From Paeniglutamicibacter antarcticus_C (GTDB taxonomy: Bacteria > Actinomycetota > Actinomycetes > Actinomycetales > Micrococcaceae): a DNA stretch of 64,000 nt. Made by a program: the position numbers and the translations under genes. The stretch lies in contig NZ_BAABLK010000015.1 of the NCBI RefSeq assembly GCF_039544305.1, positions 1-64,000 on the forward strand. The letters run 5' to 3'. Positions within the stretch are counted from its first letter, which is position 1. Every line of letters begins with the position of its first letter. Below are positions 17,587 through 26,751 of the stretch, one piece after another. The notes beneath the pieces were generated by a model. The model worked only from the letters and a program-made list of their open reading frames with translations, was not told the DNA's origin and did no database searches.

Positions 17587-17953
17587 GGTATTTGTCCCTC
17601 TCCCACATGCAGGTCCGTGCCAAGAATGCTACGGGGTCCATAGTAGGTGGTGTTCAGCGGGCATGCATAGGGGCATGGGTGGGTATTGCCCGCGTAATTC
17701 GCCGAGTCGGCCCCCGTGCCGAATGGAACACCCAGTCCGACGAAATGACCACGGCACCGGCAACCGTATGCTGGCTCCGTGATCGCCGAGCTGAAGCAGA
17801 TCTTCTGGCGGAACGGCGCACGGAGGTCCGAAACCAACAACGCGGTCGTAGCATTGCGGTCTCGCACCATCCATCCCTCGCCGACGCCGGGGGCCCCGGC
17901 GGGTGCAACGGATCCGGTTGCCTGGAGTTTCTCTCATGAACCAACGCGACCCC
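17587..17953. other. Upstream part of the divergent region between ndh and the aromatic operon
   Basis: Frames here are low-complexity and lack family features. The region should contain the ndh promoter on the minus strand, which I could not pinpoint. Confidence 0.4.
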
Positions 17954-17996
17954 TTGACATGTCCGGAGATCACGGTCACACTGGATCATATACGAT
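17954..17996 (+). promoter_or_regulatory. Candidate promoter and operator of the homoprotocatechuate operon
   Basis: A consensus -35 TTGACA lies at 17954-17959. A weak -10 (CACACT, 17977-17982) follows after 17 bp. Just downstream, ATCATATACGAT at 17985-17996 is a near-palindrome (ATC R TATA Y GAT), the shape of operators bound by FCD-type GntR repressors. Placed over the start-site region, 24 bp before the GTG, it would block transcription. The GntR protein encoded at 19533 is the natural candidate to bind it; that link is inference. Confidence 0.5.
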
Positions 17997-18019
17997 TTCA
18001 TACACAACAGGAGGAATCC

Positions 18020-19525
18020 GTGGGCAACGACGCATCAACCATCGCATTGGTCCAGGTCGACCAGTCAACATTCGACAAGGCCGGCAAGGTTCTTGCTGTA
18101 CACCTCTCATACTCCTCGCGGGCCGCACAGCGCGGCCGCACCCCCGCATTCCCTTCCTACTTCATGAAGGCCTCCTCCTCGCTGGCAGTCTCCGGTTCGC
18201 CCGTCGAGCGCCCCGCCGGCACCGAGCTGTTGGCCTTCGAAGGCGAGATCGCCCTGGTCATCGGCGCAGATGCCCGCCGGGTCTCGGTCGAAGACGCCTG
18301 GGCCTACGTCGGCTCCGTCACCGCCTCCAACGACCTGGGCGTGTACGACATGAAGTACGCAGACAAGGGCAGCAACATCCGCTCCAAGTCCGGTGACGGC
18401 TACACCCCGATGGGCCCGGCACTGCTGCCGGCGGCTTCGGTGGACCCCGCAGCGCTGCGCATCCGCACCTGGGTCAACGGAGAGTTGGCCCAGGACGCCA
18501 GCACCGCCGAACTGATCTTCTCCTTCGCGCAGATCGTCGCAGACCTCTCCCAGCAGATGACGTTGAAGGCAGGGGACGTGATCCTCACCGGCACCCCCGC
18601 CGGTTCCTCGGTCATCGTCCCGGGCGATCTCGTTGAGGTCCAGGTCGACGACGAAGCCGCGGGCCTGTCCACCGGACGCCTGGGCACCACCGTGGTTGAG
18701 GGAACCGAGTCCTTCGCAGCCTTCGGCAACCAGCCCAAGATCGCCGACGCGGATCGCATCGACGCCTTCGGCACCGCCGCCAAGGCCGGTGTCGAGACCG
18801 CGATCACCGGCAAGGAAGCACTCACCGATGATGTCAAGGCCAAGCTGATGTCGGTGGCCACCGCCACCATCTCCGGTGCGTTGCGCAAGCGCGGACTGAA
18901 CAACGTCTCGGTCGACGGCCTGCAGGCCACCAAGGGAATGACCAAGGTGATTGGCACCGCCCGCACGCTGCGCTACGTCCCGAACCGCGAGGACCTCTTC
19001 AAATCCCACGGCGGCGGCTACAACGCCCAGAAGCGCGTGATGGATTCCATCGTCCCGGGCGAGATCCTGGTCATGGAAGCCCGCGGCGAAAAGGGCTCGG
19101 GCACCCTGGGCGACATCCTGGCCATGCGCACCCAGGTGCGCGGTGCAGCGGCCATCATCACCGACGGCGGGGTCCGCGACCTCGACGCCGTCGCGGCACT
19201 GGACATCCCCACCTTCCACAACGGCGCGCACCCGGCGGTCCTGGGGCGCAAGCACGTGCCGTGGGACTACGACGTGGCGGTTGGCTGCGGCGGCACCACC
19301 GTGGTGCCCGGTGACATCGTCATCGCCGACGCCGACGGCATCCTGGTCATCCCGCCGCACCTGGCAGCGGAAATCGCCGACGAGGTCGTGGAATCCGAAC
19401 GCCAAGACACCTTCGTGTTCTGCAACATCAAGAACGGCAACAAGATCGAGGGGCTGTTCCCGATGAACGCGGACTGGAAGGCCAAGTACAACCAGTGGGT
19501 CGCCGACGGCGAACCGGAAATCTAG
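18020..19525 (+). CDS. Fumarylacetoacetate hydrolase-family domain fused to an RraA-like aldolase domain
   Basis: A 501-residue two-domain protein. Residues about 1-235 are an FAH-family domain (HpcE/HpaG type: FPSYFMKASSSLAV, AFEGEIALVIG, LTGTPAGSSVIVPGD). This type decarboxylates and isomerises the ring-cleavage tricarboxylate and dienoate of the homoprotocatechuate route. Residues about 265-500 are an RraA/HMG-aldolase-like domain (SGTLGDILAMRTQVRGAA, then IITDGGVRDLDAV). HpcE of enterics instead has two FAH domains. RraA-type enzymes can split 4-hydroxy-2-oxo acids to pyruvate, so the C-terminal half might replace the HpaI aldolase missing from this operon. GTG 18020 follows AGGAGG. Confidence 0.8.
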   Translation: MGNDASTIALVQVDQSTFDKAGKVLAVHLSYSSRAAQRGRTPAFPSYFMKASSSLAVSGSPVERPAGTELLAFEGEIALVIGADARRVSVEDAWAYVGSVTASNDLGVYDMKYADKGSNIRSKSGDGYTPMGPALLPAASVDPAALRIRTWVNGELAQDASTAELIFSFAQIVADLSQQMTLKAGDVILTGTPAGSSVIVPGDLVEVQVDDEAAGLSTGRLGTTVVEGTESFAAFGNQPKIADADRIDAFGTAAKAGVETAITGKEALTDDVKAKLMSVATATISGALRKRGLNNVSVDGLQATKGMTKVIGTARTLRYVPNREDLFKSHGGGYNAQKRVMDSIVPGEILVMEARGEKGSGTLGDILAMRTQVRGAAAIITDGGVRDLDAVAALDIPTFHNGAHPAVLGRKHVPWDYDVAVGCGGTTVVPGDIVIADADGILVIPPHLAAEIADEVVESERQDTFVFCNIKNGNKIEGLFPMNADWKAKYNQWVADGEPEI

Positions 19526-19532
19526 GCACCCC

Positions 19533-20192
19533 TTGGCCCCCAGCAAATCAGAGGCAGCCTACACGCTGCTGCATGAGCGGATCACCGACGGAACATTCAG
19601 CTCCGGCTACCGGCTGGTGCTTGGCACCATCGCCGCGGAGCTCGGGTGCTCGGTGGTCCCGGTGCGCGAGGCCATCCGCAGGCTGGAGGCCGAGGGCCTT
19701 GTCACCTTCGAACGCAACGTCGGTGCCACGGTGGCGGCCTCCGACACCACCTTGTACCTGCACACCATGCAGACACTGGCGATCATCGAGGGTGCCGCGA
19801 CCGCACTGAGCGCCCCGTTCATCAACTCCGACCAGCTCACCGCGGCCCGGTCAATCAACCGGATCATGTCCGATCTGCTAGTCGACTTCGATGCCTCGCG
19901 CTTCACCGAACTGAACAACGAGTTCCATGCAGTGCTCTACCAAAATTGCCCCAACCCGCACATCCTGGAGCTCGTACATCGCGGCTGGAACCGGATGGCC
20001 GTGATGCGTTCATCCTCCTTCACCCACATCCCGGGCCGCGCACGGGAATCGGTGGCCGAGCACGCCCGGCTGCTGGATCTAATCGAGGCCAAGTCCCCCG
20101 CCGCGACGATAGAGCAGGCAGCCAGGGCCCACCGCACCAACACGCTGAACGCCTACCTCGCGGCTGCCAATCTCCCGGCCTCCCCGCTGTAG
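19533..20192 (+). CDS. GntR-family (FCD) transcriptional regulator
   Basis: A 219-residue regulator with an N-terminal winged helix (residues about 5-70, PVREAIRRLEAEGLVTFERN) and an all-helical FCD ligand-binding domain. The FCD metal-site residues appear in ELNNEFHAVLYQNCPNP and VAEHARLLDLIEAK. It begins with TTG 19533 only 7 bp after the FAH-RraA stop, so it is translated from the same message as the pathway enzymes. Such regulators usually repress their own operon and are released by a pathway acid. The palindrome at 17985 is a fitting site. Confidence 0.85.
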   Translation: MAPSKSEAAYTLLHERITDGTFSSGYRLVLGTIAAELGCSVVPVREAIRRLEAEGLVTFERNVGATVAASDTTLYLHTMQTLAIIEGAATALSAPFINSDQLTAARSINRIMSDLLVDFDASRFTELNNEFHAVLYQNCPNPHILELVHRGWNRMAVMRSSSFTHIPGRARESVAEHARLLDLIEAKSPAATIEQAARAHRTNTLNAYLAAANLPASPL

Positions 20193-20254
20193 CCACCTAG
20201 CTGCACCTAGACTTCTCACAAACAGTTTTTTCCATCCCCACAAGGAGCCAGTAA

Positions 20255-21760
20255 ATGAGCAAGCACTTCGTTCCAGAGAACCTGCCCACCAGCATCCAGC
20301 ACTACATCGGCGGAAAGTTCGTCGATTCCATCGGCGGGGAAACCTTCGATGTCCTGGACCCGGTGACCAACACGACCTACACCACCGCCGCCGCGGGCCA
20401 GAAGGCAGACATCGACGCCGCCGTCGCCGCTGCCACCGAGGCCTTCAACAACGGCCCCTGGCCCACGATGAGCCCGCGTGCCCGAGCCAAGGTGCTCTAC
20501 AAGATCGCCGACGCCGTCGTGGCCCAGGAAGACCGACTGGCCGAGATGGAAACCTTCGACACCGGCCTGCCGATCACCCAGGCCCGCGGCCAGGCACAGC
20601 GCGCCGCGGAGAACTTCCGCTTCTTCGCCGACTTGATCGTCGCCCAGCACGACAATGCCTTCCAGGTCCCCGGCTCGCAGCTGAACTACGTCAACCGCAA
20701 GCCGATCGGCGTTGCCGGGTTGATCACCCCCTGGAACACCCCGTTCATGCTCGAGTCCTGGAAGCTTGCCCCCTCGATCGCCTCGGGTTGCACCGTGGTG
20801 CTCAAGCCGGCCGAGTTCACCCCGCTCTCGGCCTCCCTGTGGGCCAGCATCTTCAAGGAAGCCGGCCTGCCCGACGGGGTCTTCAACCTGGTTAACGGCA
20901 TCGGCGAGGAAGCCGGCGACGCGCTGGTCAAGCACCCCGATGTCCCGCTGATCTCCTTCACCGGCGAATCCTCCACCGGCCAGCTGATCTTCCGCAACTG
21001 CGCGGAGCACCTCAAGGGCATGTCCATGGAACTCGGCGGCAAGTCCCCGGCGATCGTCTTCGCCGACGCCGACTTCGATGCAGCCATCGATTCCACCCTC
21101 TTCGGTGTCTTCTCGCTCAACGGCGAGCGTTGCACCGCCGGCTCGCGCATCCTTGTCGAACGCCCGATCTACGAGAAGTTCGTTACGGCCTATGCGGCGC
21201 GTGCGAAGAACATCAAGGTCGGGGACCCGCACGATCCGGCCACCGAGGTCGGCGCACTGGTCCACCCCGAGCACTACGACAAGGTCATGAGCTACGTGGA
21301 AATCGGCAAGTCCGAGGCCCGCCTCGTTGCCGGTGGCGGACGCCCGGAGAACCTGCCAGATGGCCAGGAAAACGGTTCCTACGTCTCCCCGACCGTGTTC
21401 GTGGATGTCGCCCCGGAAGCACGCATCTTCCAGGAAGAGATCTTCGGCCCCGTCGTGGCGATCACCCCATTCGACACCGACGCCGAGGCGCTCGAGCTGG
21501 CCAACAACACCCGGTACGGGCTGGCGGCCTACGTGTGGACCAACGATTTGAAGCGCGCGCACAACTTCGCCCAGGACGTCGAAGCCGGCATGGTCTGGCT
21601 CAACAGCCACAACGTTCGCGACCTGCGCTCCCCCTTTGGCGGCGTGAAGGCCTCGGGCCTTGGCCACGAGGGTGGCTACCGCTCGATCGACTTCTACACC
21701 GACCAGCAGGCAGTGCACATCACCCTTGGTGAAGTCCACACCCCCAAGTTCGGCGCCTAG
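20255..21760 (+). CDS. hpaE: 5-carboxymethyl-2-hydroxymuconate semialdehyde dehydrogenase
   Basis: A 501-residue aldehyde dehydrogenase that oxidises the semialdehyde product of homoprotocatechuate ring cleavage with NAD. Catalytic residues are C293 (NGERCTAGSR) and E259 (MELGGKSP), with the cofactor-binding FTGESSTGQ and ITPWNTPFM segments. Length and the AEHLKGMSMELGGKSPAIVF block fit HpaE/HpcC. The assignment over other ALDHs rests on the adjoining 2,3-dioxygenase and FAH genes. It is followed after 45 bp by the dioxygenase gene on the same strand. Confidence 0.85.
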   Translation: MSKHFVPENLPTSIQHYIGGKFVDSIGGETFDVLDPVTNTTYTTAAAGQKADIDAAVAAATEAFNNGPWPTMSPRARAKVLYKIADAVVAQEDRLAEMETFDTGLPITQARGQAQRAAENFRFFADLIVAQHDNAFQVPGSQLNYVNRKPIGVAGLITPWNTPFMLESWKLAPSIASGCTVVLKPAEFTPLSASLWASIFKEAGLPDGVFNLVNGIGEEAGDALVKHPDVPLISFTGESSTGQLIFRNCAEHLKGMSMELGGKSPAIVFADADFDAAIDSTLFGVFSLNGERCTAGSRILVERPIYEKFVTAYAARAKNIKVGDPHDPATEVGALVHPEHYDKVMSYVEIGKSEARLVAGGGRPENLPDGQENGSYVSPTVFVDVAPEARIFQEEIFGPVVAITPFDTDAEALELANNTRYGLAAYVWTNDLKRAHNFAQDVEAGMVWLNSHNVRDLRSPFGGVKASGLGHEGGYRSIDFYTDQQAVHITLGEVHTPKFGA

Positions 21761-21804
21761 TCTTCCCCCTCCCCTTTTCCAGATTTTTCGCGAAGGAGCG
21801 AATC

Positions 21805-22899
21805 ATGTCGAATCCAAACACCAATCCCATCCCCACACCCTCGGTCAACGCACCGGACATCCTGCGTTGCGCCTACGCCGAGCTGGTCGTCACCGACCTG
21901 GCCGCCTCGCGCAAGTTCTACGTCGACGTCCTGGGACTTCACGTCACGCAGGAAGATGAGACGCAGATCTACCTGCGCTCCTTCGAGGAGTTCATCCACC
22001 ACAACCTGGTTCTGACCAAGGGTCCGGTCGCCGCGTTGAAGGCCATGGCCTTCCGTGTGCGGTCCAACGACGACGTGGATGCCGCCGAGGCCTACTACAA
22101 GGAACTTGGCTGCCGCACCGAACGCCGCACCGAAGGTTTCGTCAAGGGCATCGGCGACTCGGTACGCGTCGAGGATCCGTTGGGCTTCCCCTACGAGTTC
22201 TTCTTCGAGACCACCCACGTCGAGCGCCTTCACCAGCGCTACGACATCTATTCGGCCGGAGAACTGGTCCGTCTTGACCACTTCAACCAGGTCACCCCGG
22301 ATGTCCCGCGCGGTCGCGCCTACCTTGAGGACCTGGGCTTCGTCGTCACCGAGGACATCCAAGACGACAAGGGCGTCACCTACGCTGCTTGGATGCAACG
22401 CAAGGGTACCGTCCACGATACCGCCCTGACCGGCGGCAACGGCCCGCGCCTGCACCACGTCGCCTTCTCCACCCACGAGAAACACAACATCATCCAGATC
22501 TGCGACAAGATGGGCGCACTGCGCATGTCCGACCGCATCGAGCGCGGCCCCGGACGCCACGGCGTCTCCAACGCGTTCTACCTCTACATCCTGGATCCAG
22601 ATGACCACCGCATCGAGATCTACACCCAGGACTACTACACCGGGGATCCGGACAACCCGGTCATCACCTGGGACGTGCACGACAACCAGCGCCGCGACTG
22701 GTGGGGCAACCCGGTTGTTCCGTCCTGGTACACCGAGGCCTCGCTGGTACTGGACCTTGACGGCAACCCTCAGGAAGTCATCGAGCGCACCGATTCCTCG
22801 GAGATGGCAGTGACCGTGGGAGCCGACGGCTTCTCCTACACGCGCCCGGACGCCGGGGGCGAGGACGCCAAGGGCTTCAAGCTGGGCCACCAGCTCTAG
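21805..22899 (+). CDS. hpaD: 3,4-dihydroxyphenylacetate (homoprotocatechuate) 2,3-dioxygenase, MndD-like
   Basis: A 364-residue type I extradiol dioxygenase with tandem vicinal-oxygen-chelate modules. It opens the ring of homoprotocatechuate next to the hydroxyls. Metal ligands by spacing are H159 (RLDHFNQ), H218 (RLHHVAF) and E271 (RIEIYTQDY). The protein closely resembles the manganese enzyme MndD of Arthrobacter and the iron enzyme HPCD of Brevibacterium; which metal is used cannot be read from sequence. AAGGAGCG precedes ATG 21805. It is the last gene of the operon and is followed by a strong terminator. Confidence 0.9.
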   Translation: MSNPNTNPIPTPSVNAPDILRCAYAELVVTDLAASRKFYVDVLGLHVTQEDETQIYLRSFEEFIHHNLVLTKGPVAALKAMAFRVRSNDDVDAAEAYYKELGCRTERRTEGFVKGIGDSVRVEDPLGFPYEFFFETTHVERLHQRYDIYSAGELVRLDHFNQVTPDVPRGRAYLEDLGFVVTEDIQDDKGVTYAAWMQRKGTVHDTALTGGNGPRLHHVAFSTHEKHNIIQICDKMGALRMSDRIERGPGRHGVSNAFYLYILDPDDHRIEIYTQDYYTGDPDNPVITWDVHDNQRRDWWGNPVVPSWYTEASLVLDLDGNPQEVIERTDSSEMAVTVGADGFSYTRPDAGGEDAKGFKLGHQL

Positions 22900-22925
22900 G
22901 ACGTTCCAGCCCTCACCGGCTCCAG

Positions 22926-22982
22926 GGGCAGGTGCCCAGCCGATCATCAGTCACTGATGTCCGGCTGGGCACCTGCCCTTTT
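22926..22982 (+). terminator. Strong intrinsic terminator of the homoprotocatechuate operon
   Basis: A perfect 16-bp stem, GGGCAGGTGCCCAGCC at 22926-22941 and its complement at 22963-22978, carries a second inner stem (CATCAG/CTGATG) and is followed by TTTT. It begins 26 bp after the dioxygenase stop. Confidence 0.9.
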
Positions 22983-23196
22983 GCGTTCCGGGCATTGGCC
23001 CAAGTAATCGGGCGTCCCTGAAGGATGCTCCGTGACCCCGGGCGCGCCCCCGAGCAGCCCTGAAGCGGACATCGAGCACTGGGATAGCTGATTGCCGCTC
23101 CCAATTCTTCGAAGGCAATATACCCTCGGAGGTAAACCGCATGGCCGGCAGATCGACGTGTTCCCAACCGTCTCGTGAACCAAGGAGGAATTTTCG

Positions 23197-23388
23197 ATGG
23201 ATCTTCTGTCCATTTTGATCATTGCGGGTATCTGTATTCTGTGCGGGCTGCCATTCTTGCTTGGGTTGTTCCGGACCAAGGACAAGAAGGCGAACGACAT
23301 CGAGAACCAGAATCCCGAGGTTGCTCGCGCCCTGCGTGAAGCACGCAGGAACATCGATGCGGGCAGGGGTTTTCGCGGGCGCCCGTAA
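23197..23388 (+). CDS. Small single-pass membrane protein
   Basis: A 63-residue protein with one N-terminal membrane helix (LLSILIIAGICILCGLPFLLG) and a charged cytoplasmic tail (RTKDKKANDIENQNPEVARA). AAGGAGGAA lies 6 bp before ATG 23197, which makes translation very likely despite the small size. I recognise no family. It stands between the aromatic operon terminator and a phosphoribosyltransferase gene about 300 bp further on. The gap after it shows no other gene. Confidence 0.65.
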   Translation: MDLLSILIIAGICILCGLPFLLGLFRTKDKKANDIENQNPEVARALREARRNIDAGRGFRGRP

Positions 23389-23696
23389 TGGAATCCCGCT
23401 GAGGGTCCTCCCCCTGACGGGAACACCGTCATTGCGGCGCAGTGGCATCGAGGCAAATAGGCAGCTTACCCACGCGGAATCCCCTGGTGCAGCCTGCTTC
23501 GGTTTCCGCAACAGCGGCTCCATGGACATGTCTTTGAATTACGGCCGTTGGACATCCCCGGGATGCCCATGCCCGAGTCCCCCGGATTACATCGGCAGCG
23601 GCAAACAGGGAAATGACGTTCCGTGCGCCTCTTGCCCGCAGCGAACGGCGAGGCCTTGCTATTCACCCCGGCGAGGAACTCAAGCACACTGGAGAC

Positions 23697-24353
23697 ATGA
23701 GCAGGCATACAGCTTCGAAATTCCGTGACCGGGGGCAGGCCGGCCAGATGCTTGGCGAGGCCTTGGAGACCCACGGCGTGGGGACCGATGCCGTGGTCTT
23801 GGGACTGCTGCGCGGAGGTGTCCCCGTCGCTGCCGCACTGGCCAACCACTTGGGTGCCGAGCTTGGGGCGTTGGCCGTGCGCAAGCTAGGCGTCCCGCAC
23901 CAAAAGGAACTGGCGTTCGGTGCCATCGCGTCCTACCATTGGCACACCGGACGGTATCTGGTGCCCTCGGTGTACCGCCACGCGTTGGATTCAGGGCCCG
24001 CCGCGGAGCTCGAGGAAGTCGAGGTGAACGCCGATGCCCAGCTCGAGCGCCTTGCCGCACGCTTCGCCGACTTCGCACCAGAGGTGGCCGGACGCACCGT
24101 GGTGCTGTGCGATGACGGCCTGGCCACGGGGGCAACGATGCATGCGGCGCTCGATGTCCTCTCACGTTGCCAGGCGGCGCAGATCATTGTCGCTGTCCCT
24201 GTGGCCCCGCGGGGCCTCTCCGACTCGATGCAGGGCGCCAGCGTAACGATCATTCTGCGTTCACCCCGGGATTTCGCCAATGTCGGAGGCCACTACGAGG
24301 ACTTCTCCCAGGTCGACGAGGCAGGCATTGAGTTGATGCTGCGCCGGAGCTGA
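23697..24353 (+). CDS. Phosphoribosyltransferase domain protein (paralogue 1)
   Basis: A 218-residue protein of the type I phosphoribosyltransferase fold. The 13-residue PRPP motif is present as TVVLCDDGLATGATM, and the N-terminal VLGLLRGGVPVAAALANHLG is the PPi-loop region. These stand-alone enzymes or predicted regulators bind PRPP and an unknown acceptor. The start ATG 23697 has GGAG close upstream. A second, clearly related gene lies at 27308 on the same strand. The MFS exporter gene downstream is convergent and 16 bp away. The precise substrate is unknown. Confidence 0.8.
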   Translation: MSRHTASKFRDRGQAGQMLGEALETHGVGTDAVVLGLLRGGVPVAAALANHLGAELGALAVRKLGVPHQKELAFGAIASYHWHTGRYLVPSVYRHALDSGPAAELEEVEVNADAQLERLAARFADFAPEVAGRTVVLCDDGLATGATMHAALDVLSRCQAAQIIVAVPVAPRGLSDSMQGASVTIILRSPRDFANVGGHYEDFSQVDEAGIELMLRRS

Positions 24354-24369
24354 GCGGAGGTAACAGGTT

Positions 24370-25857
24370 TTACCTCGATGCCGCCGTCTCACGGGTCCGG
24401 CGCCGCTGGTCAGCGAGCGCCACGAAGAGCGTGAGCAGCACGATCCCGGCAATCGAAGCCAGCCCCACGATCATTGCCGTGTCCCAGGCCGTGGCACGCA
24501 GGGTTGCGAAGAAAATGGCGGTCATCATGGCGATCCCCACCGCCGTGCCGATGCGCTGGGAGGTCTGCATCACTCCCCCGGCGCTTCCGGATTCCTCGGG
24601 CGGGACCTCGAGCATTGTCAGTGCCTGGTTCGGTGCGATGATCGCGCCCTGGGCGATGCCCACGAACGACAGGCTCAGCAGCAGCCACCACAACCCGATA
24701 TGCCCGTCGGCATGCAACTTGATCACGGCGATGCTCGCGACCAGGCCGAAGAGTGCGCTCAAGATCCCGAAGATCACGATCTTGCGCCCGTATTCCATCA
24801 CCCGCATCCCGGCCAGGTGCGAACTTGTTGCGGCACAGAGCGCCGCCGGGAATCCGATGAAACCGGCCTGCAACGCGCTGAAGCCCTGTCCGTCCTGGAC
24901 ATAGATGGCCGTCAGCACCCACACACTGGTGACCCCCACGAAGTACAGCCCGGCAATCAAGGTCCCCATGGTGAAGGATCCGATCCTGAACAGCCCGAGG
25001 TCAACCATCGGGGACCTGCCCCGGGCGGCATAGTTCTTCTCCCAGCGGATCCAGCCCAGGATCACCGCCAGCCCACCGGGCAGCAACCACCACACCCAGG
25101 CGTTCTCACGTCCTTGGACGAACGGCAGCAGAAGCGCCAGCACGCCCACGCCCAGCAGCGCGCTGCCGACCGGGTCAAGGTCCGTGCCGCGCTTGGTGCG
25201 TCGGCCCGGAGTCGGTGCCGGCCCCGTGTCCAGGCGCGGCACCCGGGCGAAGAGCGGTCTGGGGAACCAGCGCAGGGCCAGGATGATGGCCAGTGCACCT
25301 ACCGGGACGTTGACCAGGAAGGTCGAGCGCCAACCGGTCTCGGGACCCAGCAGGAAAATGAGCAAGCCGCCAAGCAAGGGTCCGATCGCAACCGAGAACC
25401 CGACCATGGTGCCCATCGCGCCATAGGCGCGACCACGTTCCTTGCCCCGGAAGTAGTGCTGGATCATCCCCAGCACTTGTGGATTGATCAGGCCAGAGCC
25501 CACGCCTTGGACGAACCTTGCGATGTTCAGCCACAGCGGATCCGGCGCCATGCCTGCGGCAACCGAGGAAAGGGTGAAGACAACAACACCCAGGATGAAC
25601 AGTGCCCCCCGGCCAAAGACGTCCCCGGCACGGCCGGCGGCCACCAGCACCACGCCGAAGGTCAATGCGTAGCCCGAGAGCACCCACTGAATATCGGATT
25701 GCGTGGCGCCGAGCCCGGATTGGATCGAGGGGAGTACGACGTTGACGATGCTCACGCCGATCAGCGACATGAACATGGTTACCAGCAGGACAGCCAGGAT
25801 GCGCCAGCGCGCGGGATCCGGAACGTAGTGCGCTGTCTCCGGATCCTTGTCCTGCAT
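24370..25857 (-). CDS. DHA2-type MFS drug transporter
   Basis: A 495-residue major facilitator protein with about 14 helices, typical of the EmrB/QacA (DHA2) proton antiporters. Markers are IVNVVLPSIQSGLGATQSDIQ in helix 1, GRAGDVFGRGALFILG in the first loop and the FVQGVGSGLINPQVLGMI helix. Such proteins expel hydrophobic drugs or dyes; the substrate is unknown. ATG 25857 is chosen because AAGGGAGC lies just upstream; in-frame starts 12 and 20 codons earlier lack this. It is convergent with the phosphoribosyltransferase gene and has no adjacent regulator. Confidence 0.85.
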   Translation of the reverse strand: MQDKDPETAHYVPDPARWRILAVLLVTMFMSLIGVSIVNVVLPSIQSGLGATQSDIQWVLSGYALTFGVVLVAAGRAGDVFGRGALFILGVVVFTLSSVAAGMAPDPLWLNIARFVQGVGSGLINPQVLGMIQHYFRGKERGRAYGAMGTMVGFSVAIGPLLGGLLIFLLGPETGWRSTFLVNVPVGALAIILALRWFPRPLFARVPRLDTGPAPTPGRRTKRGTDLDPVGSALLGVGVLALLLPFVQGRENAWVWWLLPGGLAVILGWIRWEKNYAARGRSPMVDLGLFRIGSFTMGTLIAGLYFVGVTSVWVLTAIYVQDGQGFSALQAGFIGFPAALCAATSSHLAGMRVMEYGRKIVIFGILSALFGLVASIAVIKLHADGHIGLWWLLLSLSFVGIAQGAIIAPNQALTMLEVPPEESGSAGGVMQTSQRIGTAVGIAMMTAIFFATLRATAWDTAMIVGLASIAGIVLLTLFVALADQRRRTRETAASR

Positions 25858-26122
25858 AGCTTGCTCCCTTTTCTCGTCTCCCCCATCATTCATACGCGCA
25901 ACCCGTCTTGACAGCAAAGCAACACGTCACAATGCGCTTCGCTGCCCGAGACCGAGCCCGGGGGTCCCTACTGTGCACGCGAGTGACAAGGAGACATGGT
26001 CTCCGCGTTGATGCCAGTGCGGGATTCGTTGAACCGATGCACGGCCATCGCCTTCTCCGTGTTGCCACCCAGCTGTTTGGCACCGGGGATCGAGGCGTCA
26101 ACGGGGACACACGCCGATGACG

Positions 26123-26599
26123 TCACTGGCGAAGGGCACGAAGGTATCGTCGACGGACGATTCGCTGAACCACTAAGAGTGCGGGAAAAAGGACCCTCCA
26201 TGGTTGCTGGGGTGCTGCACGGGTGAGCGAACGAATGGTGAGGTGGACATCTTCACCGCGGCGGTCAATAACAAATGCCTCTTCGCCATCGACGGGGTGC
26301 CCGGGCAATGTGCAGTAGGAGAAGCCGACCCGTCTGGTCTCCTGGATCACTGTAAGGACCTTCACGGGCTCGATGATCTTCAACCCGAGCATGCGCGCGG
26401 TGACTTCCAATTCTTCCCCCGGCTTCACCGGCCCGGCGGGATCGACTTCGAACCCGCTCGCGGTTTTCACCTTCCACCTCAGCACGTCCGCGGTGACGCG
26501 TTCCCAAAACGCATCACCGCTGCCAATGAAGGATGAAACTTCCGATTGCCGGTACTTGCCGTTCTTCACAGGCCAATGGCCAAGATCCGGACTGGTCAT
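26123..26599 (-). CDS. DUF1990-family protein
   Basis: A 158-residue protein of the DUF1990 family. It shows the diagnostic order of an N-terminal FWERVTADVLRWKVKTASGF, then IQETRRVGFSYCTLPGHPVDGEEAFVI and a C-terminal basic helix (VVQRIVRRRYLRALRQ). The function of the family is unknown; structures suggest a START/lipid-like fold, which I state only as background. ATG 26599 gives full family length. No obvious operon partner; the lipoprotein gene lies 150 bp upstream on the same strand. Confidence 0.8.
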   Translation of the reverse strand: MTSPDLGHWPVKNGKYRQSEVSSFIGSGDAFWERVTADVLRWKVKTASGFEVDPAGPVKPGEELEVTARMLGLKIIEPVKVLTVIQETRRVGFSYCTLPGHPVDGEEAFVIDRRGEDVHLTIRSLTRAAPQQPWRVLFPALLVVQRIVRRRYLRALRQ

Positions 26600-26751
26600 T
26601 TTGCATTCCTCACATATTCACGGTCGATCGGAGTCGAAATCTTTGGCGCGGGTCCCTGGGCACCGCCGGCATCATGCGGTCCGACTCGGGCACCCACCGG
26701 GTACCGCCCGGGATTCCCAAGGTGCTGGGCCTGCGCTTGGAAGTGGGTGGG

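Noticed and set aside
18107..19546. Long minus-strand open frame of about 480 codons
   Set aside because: It is the mirror of the FAH-RraA gene, an effect of high GC at third positions; composition is rich in Gly, Asp, Val and Arg with no family motif.
20216..22947. Two long minus-strand open frames opposite hpaE and hpaD
   Set aside because: Both are antisense shadows of well-identified genes and have no ribosome binding site or recognisable domain.
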